This document shows, in pieces, positions 5,391-10,175 of a DNA stretch of 10,175 nt. The notes under the pieces were generated by a model. The model did not search any database. It saw only the letters and a program-made list of their open reading frames with translations, and was not told the origin of the DNA. Made by a program: the position numbers and the translations under genes. The stretch is from NCBI GenBank assembly GCA_964405325.1, contig CAYONM010000138.1:1-10175 (forward strand). Direction: 5' to 3'. Source of the DNA: CAYONM01 sp964405325. GTDB taxonomy: Bacteria; Planctomycetota; UBA11346. Positions within the stretch are counted from its first letter, which is position 1; each line of letters begins with the position of its first letter.

Positions 5391-6134
5391 ATGTCTCGAC
5401 CCAGCACCCTAGCCCGTACCGCCGAGATCCTGCAGGAACTGACCGCCCAACCGACCGGCCTGGCCTTCAACGAGCTCCGTCGCCGCTGTGGCCATCCGGT
5501 CCCCAGCACCTTGTCGCGCCTGCTGGAACATCTCCTGGCCATCGCTTGGGTGTCCCACCGTGCCGACTCGTATCGTATCGGTCCGGCGCTGCAGGAGCTG
5601 GCCGGCAGTATTGCCGGTCAGCACAGCCTCGCCGAACGGGTTGCGCCGGTCCTGCGGCAGCTAGCCCAAGACAGCGGCTGCTCCAGTGCCTGGTGGGAAC
5701 AGGACGGCGATCAGGTGGTGCTGCAGGCCAAATACGAGATCGCCGAGTCCTTCCACTATGTCAGCCCCGGATTTGCTCGCCCGGTCAGCGACAGCGCATT
5801 CGGCAGCGTCATCCTGGCCAGCCAATCGCTGGCCGAGTGCCGACGTGTCTGCAAGCCACAGCTGCCCAACGCCAGTCACCGCGACCAAGCCAGCCTGCAC
5901 CAAGAATTGCAGGCCATCCGTGCCGCTGGTTACTGCCTGCGCGAGGATACGGGCAGCGTGATCCCCATTACCCGGATCTGCAGCGGCCTGGGCCCACCGG
6001 GCGAAGCCGCCCGCGCCAGCATCGGCATCAGCATCCCCGGCCCGCAGCAGAGCATCGCCCAGCTGGACCGACTCGTCGAAGCAGTGCAGCTGGCGGCTGT
6101 CCGTGCCGCCGAGCGCTGCGGCTGGAATCCGTAA
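5391..6134 (+). CDS. IclR-family transcriptional regulator
   Basis: The 247-residue protein has an N-terminal winged helix-turn-helix (about 5-65; STLARTAEILQEL, then PSTLSRLLEHLL). An IclR effector-binding domain follows (about 75-245, ending with the typical region GISIPGPQ then LVEAVQLAAVRAAER). IclR proteins bind small carboxylic or sugar-derived metabolites and often control adjacent catabolic genes. The ATG at 5391 directly gives the expected N-terminus, but no Shine-Dalgarno sequence precedes it. A -10-like TATAGT ends only 11 nt upstream, so the mRNA may be leaderless or nearly so. The sulfatase gene starts 21 bp after the stop and is probably co-transcribed. Family is secure, effector unknown. 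Confidence 0.88.
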   Translation: MSRPSTLARTAEILQELTAQPTGLAFNELRRRCGHPVPSTLSRLLEHLLAIAWVSHRADSYRIGPALQELAGSIAGQHSLAERVAPVLRQLAQDSGCSSAWWEQDGDQVVLQAKYEIAESFHYVSPGFARPVSDSAFGSVILASQSLAECRRVCKPQLPNASHRDQASLHQELQAIRAAGYCLREDTGSVIPITRICSGLGPPGEAARASIGISIPGPQQSIAQLDRLVEAVQLAAVRAAERCGWNP

Positions 6135-6155
6135 GCGAAGAAAGCGACAACCAGT

Positions 6156-7718
6156 ATGTCCAAAAAACCGAATATTCTGGTCATCATCACCGATGACACC
6201 GATTTCTCCATGATGCGCTGGTCCGGCGGCCGGGTGCTGTCGCCAGCGATCGACAGCATCGCTGACGAGGGCTTGCAGTGCCGGCAGTTCTACGTCAATG
6301 CGGCGGTCTGCACGCCAGGCCGTTACTGCTACCTGACCGGCCACCACGCCGGTCGCTGCCCAGGACCGCAATTCAATGCGGAATTCGGTCCCGACGAACC
6401 GCACTGCATCCAATGGAATACCGATCTCGATCCCAGCCGCGAACGCTCGCTGGGTCATGTGCTGCAGAGCGCCGGCTACCGTACCGGCCATGTCGGAAAA
6501 TGGCACGTGGGTCCTGGTAAGGGCAAGCTGGGCATCGACCAGTTCGAAGGCGATGAAAACCCCTACGACCCAGCGATCATCACCCGCCTGAAAGCCGACC
6601 ATGAACGCTGTTGCCAGGCGGTGCGCGACGCCGGCTACGACTACGCCGATGCCGTGACCTGGGGCAATGCCGATGATCGCCGCATCAGAACATTACAGTT
6701 CCACAACCTGGAATGGATGTGTCAGGGCGCACTCACCTTCCTGGAGCAGTCTGCTACCACTGATCAGCCCTTCTACCTGAACATCGCCACATCGACCATG
6801 CACGGTCCCAGCCACGACCTGTCCCTGGAAGAGGATATCCGCCTGACTGGCATCGGCCCGGTGCACGGCCTGGATCAGGTGATGGCACCACGCGCCAGCA
6901 TTTTCGAACGCCTGCAGGCCGCTGGTCTGCCGGTGGACCACCGCACGACCGGCATCCTCTGGACCGATGATCTGGTGGCTGCGCTGCTGCAGAAATTGCA
7001 GGACCTGGGCCTGGAGCGCGACACCCTGGTGATCTTCTCCACCGACCACAACGCTTTCGATGGCAAGGCCAGCTGTTATCAGGGTGGCGTCCATGTCCCC
7101 TTCTGTCTGCGTTGGCCCGACCACATCGCTGCCGGCACGGTCAATGACAGCCTGATGCAGAACGTGGATCTGCTGCCCACCCTGGCCGCCATTTCCGGCG
7201 CCGCACTGCCAGAACAACCCATCGACGGCCACAACCTGACACCGCAGTGGTTGGAAGGCAACCTGGTTGCGGAAACTCGTGAAGACGTCTTCCTGGATTA
7301 CGGCTATCAGCGCGGCATCACCGATGGCTGCTATAAATTTATCAGCTTCCGCCTGCCGCAAGACCAACTGGAAAAAATGAAAAACGATGAAGTCGATCAG
7401 GCCTTCGGCCTGACTGGCAAACCTGGCGGACAACTGGTCGCACGTCGGTATCCGCATTACTGGGAACCGGATCAACTCTACGATCTCAGCATCGATCCCG
7501 GCGAACAACACAACCGCATCGACGACCCGCGTTACGTCGAAATCCGCGAGCGCCTACACAAACGTCTGTGGCAGCATCTGGCCAGTTTTTCCCGACCATT
7601 TCCACTGGATGAGATCGATCCCTTTTACCACAGCGACCGTTACCGCGAACTCTGCCAGGAGGCCATGCGGCGTTTCCAGCCAGAACAATGGGAGTGGTAC
7701 GCCAAGGGCTGGTATTGA
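6156..7718 (+). CDS. Formylglycine-type (type I) sulfatase, no signal peptide
   Basis: The 520-residue protein begins with the sulfatase pattern KPNILVIITDD (metal ligands D13, D14). It carries the C-x-P-x-R maturation motif as CTPGR, with C52 the residue converted to formylglycine. Then come GKWH (K115, H117), a histidine in STMHG (H216), and STDHN..DGK...QGGVHVPF (D297, H298, K304). The C-terminal subdomain is of the usual length. It should hydrolyse a sulfate ester; the substrate cannot be told. Most polysaccharide sulfatases are exported, but this one starts directly at the catalytic domain with no signal peptide, so it probably acts in the cytoplasm on an imported small molecule. No formylglycine-generating enzyme is in the window. 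The ribosome binding site is weak (GAAGAAAG, 11 nt upstream). It follows the IclR gene by 21 bp. Confidence 0.9.
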   Translation: MSKKPNILVIITDDTDFSMMRWSGGRVLSPAIDSIADEGLQCRQFYVNAAVCTPGRYCYLTGHHAGRCPGPQFNAEFGPDEPHCIQWNTDLDPSRERSLGHVLQSAGYRTGHVGKWHVGPGKGKLGIDQFEGDENPYDPAIITRLKADHERCCQAVRDAGYDYADAVTWGNADDRRIRTLQFHNLEWMCQGALTFLEQSATTDQPFYLNIATSTMHGPSHDLSLEEDIRLTGIGPVHGLDQVMAPRASIFERLQAAGLPVDHRTTGILWTDDLVAALLQKLQDLGLERDTLVIFSTDHNAFDGKASCYQGGVHVPFCLRWPDHIAAGTVNDSLMQNVDLLPTLAAISGAALPEQPIDGHNLTPQWLEGNLVAETREDVFLDYGYQRGITDGCYKFISFRLPQDQLEKMKNDEVDQAFGLTGKPGGQLVARRYPHYWEPDQLYDLSIDPGEQHNRIDDPRYVEIRERLHKRLWQHLASFSRPFPLDEIDPFYHSDRYRELCQEAMRRFQPEQWEWYAKGWY

Positions 7719-7741
7719 TGGTTCCTCTCAGATGAGCGCTC

Positions 7742-7763
7742 CCCGCCAGTCCGGCTCGGACCT
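7742..7763. repeat. Second copy of the dispersed 22-bp repeat
   Basis: It matches 2167-2188 at 21 of 22 bases, the difference being T for C at position 15 of the unit. Both copies lie 3' of a plus-strand gene, in the same orientation, 23 bp (here) or 23 bp (after cnoX) past the stop codon. Confidence 0.6.
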
Positions 7764-7822
7764 CGCGACGTCCGTCACACCCGCCAGCCGGGCTCTGGTC
7801 CCACGTTCCTCCGGCGCGGTAT

Positions 7823-7843
7823 GCTCGCTGCGCGAGCCTTTTT
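7823..7843 (+). terminator. Intrinsic terminator candidate for the iclR-sulfatase transcript
   Basis: GCTCGC (7823-7828), a TGC loop and GCGAGC (7832-7837) form a six-pair GC-rich stem followed by CTTTTT. It lies 104 bp after the sulfatase stop on the same strand. Confidence 0.55.
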
Positions 7844-7965
7844 GGCGGCGCTCCGCGCATTTTCCGCGCAAAACCACCGCTGGGCCGGATGGCTTCGCGC
7901 TTGGGCCCAACCGGGCTTTGCCCGCTTTGGGGTGATCACCTCACCATGAGCTCAGCGCTTGCGCG

Positions 7966-8148
7966 TCACGGCCTGGCTCGGCTCGCGACTGCGATCCAGG
8001 TCACGGCGTCCTGATTGTACTGGATGATTTCCCGAACCTTGGCGACGTTGATCCCGAAGCCCTGTTTCTTGACGTAGAACTCGATGAACTCCACCTCGTT
8101 GGTGCTGCTCTCGAGCGGGATGTTGTTGCGTATGCCGAGTGTTGCCAT
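7966..8148 (-). pseudogene. Truncated CheV/CheW-domain gene fragment
   Basis: The frame from ATG 8148 encodes MATLGIRNNIPLESSTNEVE followed by FIEFYVKKQGFGINVAKVREIIQYNQDAV, the first strands of a CheV-type CheW domain (the F.INV.KVREII pattern is characteristic). CheW-domain chemotaxis coupling proteins are about 150 residues and CheV about 300. Here homology stops after some 48 residues near 8005, and the frame ends at 7966 with unrelated residues. GAGG lies 8 nt before the ATG. An in-frame GTG at 8208 with AAGGAG just upstream is an alternative start but adds a non-homologous leader. The rest of the gene is not found in any frame here. It is most likely a non-functional relic of a chemotaxis gene. 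Confidence 0.7.
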
Positions 8149-8288
8149 GGGTCGGTCCTCACCGGGCGATGATACCCCCGACTGGCTACAGCCGAAACTG
8201 GGCTTCACACTCCTTGAGTCACCCCTGCCGCGAGAGAGGCCGCCTTCGACGTGCCGTCGTCAGTCGACACGACCAGAAAACGAATCGT

Positions 8289-8307
8289 GTCAGCGTCCAA
8301 CGCTGAC
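8289..8307 (-). terminator. Terminator candidate after the ROK kinase gene
   Basis: GTCAGCG and CGCTGAC form a perfect seven-pair stem around a five-base loop, starting 5 bp after the ROK stop codon on the minus strand. The following T-run is weak (TTTT at 8280-8277, eight bases after the stem). An overlapping alternative stem, GACACGA (8266-8272) with TCGTGTC (8285-8291), competes with it. Confidence 0.5.
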
Positions 8308-8312
8308 CAGAA

Positions 8313-9308
8313 TCAATCCTTGGCCAGCAAGGCCGCCACCGCGCCTTGGACACCTGGCTCCGGCAGACAGACCTTGATGATCTCGGGATGCTTGAGACTC
8401 GGCATCATGCCACCATCGAAGACTTCGGCGATGGCCGGCTTGAACAGGATGTCCCAGTCCTTGGTCTGGGAGCCCATCAGGATGATCCGGTCCAGCGGAT
8501 TATAGTAGTGGATCATCTGGCTCAGGCTGACGGCGATGGCACGGCACTGGATGTCCCGGATCTGGTGCTGCGGCTGGCCGAAGGGGTCCTGGCGATAGGC
8601 CTGGTACACCAGCGCCGCATCGATGAAGCTCAACACCTCGTGCCGAACCGCTTCCTGAGCCAGGTTCTCGACCTGCCAGGTCTGCCGGCGCTGCTGGTTG
8701 CACCGCGCCAAGGCCAGTCTCAGCAAGACATTGTCGCTGCTGCGGCCAGTCAGTAGCCGGTGTGCCAGGGCCGCGGCACCACCACCAGAGACATAGCTCT
8801 CCAGATGGTCCAGACCACCGCAGCCGCAGGGCAGACTCATACCGCCATGGTACAGGGCGTGACCGACCTCGGTCTGCCGACTGCTGACCCGACCGGTCTT
8901 GGCGAAGGCACAGTTGAAACCGGTGGAATAGGTCGCGACAGCAATGGCTTTGTCGCGATTACCCGGCCCGAACCAAGCCTCGCCCTGGGTGGCGGCCCGA
9001 ATGTCGTTGATCATCACCACTTCGTGCCCCGCAGCACGCAGATCGGAACCCAGGGTGATCTCCCCGGTAATGGCGCTGTTGGGCGCCTGAACAATGCAGG
9101 CACGCGCCCCATCGATCACCCCGGCGGCGCTGATGCCAACCCGTGCTCCGGCAGGGATATGGGCGCGAACCGCATCACTCAATATGGTATTGCTGGTCAA
9201 CTGCTGGGAATCCAGCTTGATCAATTCACCCATCTCGCCGGTCTCAGGATCCACCTCCGCGATCCGCAATTGGGTACCACCATAATCGATGCCGATGTGC
9301 ACGCCCAT
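8313..9308 (-). CDS. ROK-family sugar kinase
   Basis: The 331-residue protein has the ATP-binding motif DYGGTQLR (residues 8-15) and ND at 101-102, where D102 is the likely catalytic base. The ROK zinc region is EVGH (H150) followed by CGCGGLDHLE (C161, C163, H168, E170). ROK kinases phosphorylate hexoses such as glucose, fructose, N-acetylglucosamine or N-acetylmannosamine in the cytoplasm. Most have a third cysteine where this protein has H168, so the zinc site would be altered to His2Cys2 type or lost. There is no N-terminal helix-turn-helix, so it is a kinase rather than a ROK repressor. AAGGAG 6 nt before ATG 9308 fixes the start; the same frame extends to 9440 without support. Sugar specificity is unknown. 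Confidence 0.88.
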   Translation of the reverse strand: MGVHIGIDYGGTQLRIAEVDPETGEMGELIKLDSQQLTSNTILSDAVRAHIPAGARVGISAAGVIDGARACIVQAPNSAITGEITLGSDLRAAGHEVVMINDIRAATQGEAWFGPGNRDKAIAVATYSTGFNCAFAKTGRVSSRQTEVGHALYHGGMSLPCGCGGLDHLESYVSGGGAAALAHRLLTGRSSDNVLLRLALARCNQQRRQTWQVENLAQEAVRHEVLSFIDAALVYQAYRQDPFGQPQHQIRDIQCRAIAVSLSQMIHYYNPLDRIILMGSQTKDWDILFKPAIAEVFDGGMMPSLKHPEIIKVCLPEPGVQGAVAALLAKD

Positions 9309-9352
9309 ACGAGCTCCTTCGTTGCTGGCTGGCCAGCGTTTCACGATGATCG

Positions 9353-9374
9353 CCTCCGCCAAGCGGGAGGTTTT
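9353..9374 (+). other. Hairpin followed by TTTT, role unclear
   Basis: CCTCCGC (9353-9359), CAA and GCGGGAGG (9363-9370) form a stem with a one-base bulge, followed by TTTT. No plus-strand gene ends upstream of it, and it lies in the likely 5' region of the ROK kinase gene, so it is not called as a terminator. Confidence 0.3.
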
Positions 9375-9457
9375 CATCAGAGGGGACTCACGCGCTCTGC
9401 TCGACTGTGCGATCAGCCGCTCGGAAACACTTGTCACCACTCTACCAGCAGAATCCT

Positions 9458-9553
9458 GGCGTTTCCCTCAGAGCGTCGTCTGAGCGTATCGAGTAGCCGC
9501 TCGCTCACGCCGTTACAGCGACTTGCAAAGCAGACGCTCTGGGGGAACGCCAA
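9458..9553. repeat. Palindromic repeat element between the ROK and ppa genes
   Basis: The arms TGGCGTTTCCCTCAGAGCGT (from 9457) and GACGCTCTGGGGGAACGCCA (to 9553) are inverted copies with one mismatch and one indel over about 20 bp. They are separated by about 54 bp, which contain an inner hairpin TGAGCG (9481-9486) / CGCTCA (9502-9507). It has no coding capacity. The same tip is found at 815-831. It resembles small non-autonomous palindromic elements; no clear target duplication was seen. Confidence 0.65.
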
Positions 9554-9585
9554 GCCTGGACTTGTCAGCCAAATACAGGGACGCC

Positions 9586-10125
9586 ATGACCAACTACCTC
9601 GAACTCCCCGCCGGCCCGGATGTACCACGGGTGGTGCATGCGATCATCGAGATCCCCAAGGGATCCACCAACAAATACGAATACGACAAGCAGCTGCAGG
9701 TCTTCCGTCTGGACCGCACCCTCTATTCCCCGGTGCACTACCCCGGTGCGTACGGCTTCATCCCGCGCACCCACGCCGAGGATGACGACCCGCTGGACGT
9801 GGTGGTGTTGGTGGACGATCCCACCTTCACCGGCTGCCTGATCGACGTCCGCCCGGTTGGCGTGCTGGTGATGGAGGACGACAAGGGCCTGGACCATAAG
9901 ATCCTGGCGGTGCCCTTGTCCGATCCGCGCATGCGCGATGTGAAGAGCCTCCGGCACATTCCCGCGCATCGTTTGGCGGAGGTCGACTATTTCTTCAACA
10001 TCTACAAAGACCTGGAAGGCAAGCGTTCCGACACCTACGGCTGGGAAGATCGCGCCGAAGCCATGCAGGTGATCGAGGACTGCATCGAACGATATCGACA
10101 GATGAAGGACGGTGGCTCGAGCTAA
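9586..10125 (+). CDS. ppa: Family I inorganic pyrophosphatase
   Basis: The 179-residue cytoplasmic enzyme hydrolyses pyrophosphate to two phosphates, driving biosynthetic reactions. Length and active site match E. coli Ppa (175 aa). The matching residues are E22, K30, E32, R44, Y56 in HYPGAYGFIP, the signature DDDPLD (D66, D68, D71), D98 and D103, K105, and Y140-K141. The ATG at 9586 gives the family N-terminus and has AGGG about 6 nt upstream; an earlier in-frame ATG at 9523 lies within the repeat element and is rejected. The gene is preceded by the palindromic repeat at 9458-9553, which could lie in or near its promoter. Nothing recognisable follows in the last 50 bases. Confidence 0.95.
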   Translation: MTNYLELPAGPDVPRVVHAIIEIPKGSTNKYEYDKQLQVFRLDRTLYSPVHYPGAYGFIPRTHAEDDDPLDVVVLVDDPTFTGCLIDVRPVGVLVMEDDKGLDHKILAVPLSDPRMRDVKSLRHIPAHRLAEVDYFFNIYKDLEGKRSDTYGWEDRAEAMQVIEDCIERYRQMKDGGSS

Positions 10126-10175
10126 GGGTGCGGAAAGAAATAAAGGTAGCAGATCGCGCAGAGATTTTGTCGATC

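Larger units (their letters stand above)
7719..7965. other. Repeat-rich intergenic region after the sulfatase gene
   Basis: This region of about 250 bp holds the second copy of the 22-bp repeat (7742-7763), a terminator-like hairpin (7823-7843), and tandem CCGCGCA motifs near 7853-7871. I see no gene. Its downstream edge abuts the point where the CheV-like reading frame loses homology, which suggests that this DNA was inserted or rearranged here. Confidence 0.5.

Noticed and set aside
4424..6196. A 590-codon open frame on the plus strand across the exported-protein gene and the IclR gene
   Set aside because: Its first half is antisense to a gene with signal peptide and ribosome binding site; its second half overlaps the IclR gene in another frame and is Arg/Pro-rich like non-coding frames.
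5661..6602. A 313-codon minus-strand frame opposite the IclR and sulfatase genes
   Set aside because: It spans the junction of two real genes on the other strand and shows no family motif.
9328..9337. GCTGGCCAGC palindrome upstream of the ROK gene
   Set aside because: A 10-bp GC-rich palindrome occurs easily by chance here, and it is not repeated or placed in a recognisable promoter.
8760..9785. A 341-codon plus-strand frame over the ROK and pyrophosphatase region
   Set aside because: It is antisense to the ROK kinase and out of frame with ppa; no ribosome binding site or domain supports it.

Overview
The window is GC-rich bacterial DNA, most probably from a proteobacterium and perhaps a gammaproteobacterium. 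This rests on gene style (CnoX-type thioredoxin/TPR protein, TetR beside a secreted-protein gene, CheV-like fragment, family I pyrophosphatase) and not on any marker gene, so the taxonomic call is weak. No rRNA, tRNA or CRISPR array was seen.

Layout from left to right. (1) Positions 1-803, minus strand: a TetR-family repressor preceded by two matching 14-bp palindromes spaced 30 bp apart. It is followed by the first 22 codons of a gene whose product starts with a signal peptide. (2) 804-1315: a gene-poor block with strong hairpins, one copy of a short repeat, and a weak minus-strand ORF. (3) 1316-2143: cnoX/ybbN-like thioredoxin-TPR co-chaperone. (4) 2274-4062: a two-gene operon of a ThuA-like protein and a Gfo/Idh/MocA oxidoreductase, behind a promoter that carries a perfect 18-bp palindrome. 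(5) 4102-4270: a 161-bp MITE-like insertion with 21-bp inverted ends and a 4-bp target duplication. (6) 4376-7718: a divergent pair. An exported protein of unknown function lies on the minus strand, and an IclR regulator plus a formylglycine-type sulfatase lie on the plus strand. A perfect 16-bp palindrome next to the IclR start codon lies between them. (7) 7719-8312: a repeat-rich gap holding a terminator and the truncated start of a CheV/CheW-domain gene. (8) 8313-9308, minus strand: a ROK-family sugar kinase with a terminator-like hairpin. (9) 9458-9553: an inverted-repeat element. (10) 9586-10125: inorganic pyrophosphatase.

The middle of the window (2343-9308) looks like a carbohydrate catabolic locus. 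ThuA-like and Gfo/Idh proteins together suggest oxidation and processing of a sugar or keto-sugar. The sulfatase would remove a sulfate ester, the IclR protein would sense a metabolite, and the ROK kinase could phosphorylate a released sugar. The substrate is not evident, no transporter is present in the window, and the grouping is inferred from proximity. Repeats and gene fragments around the locus show that the neighbourhood has been rearranged by mobile or repetitive DNA.
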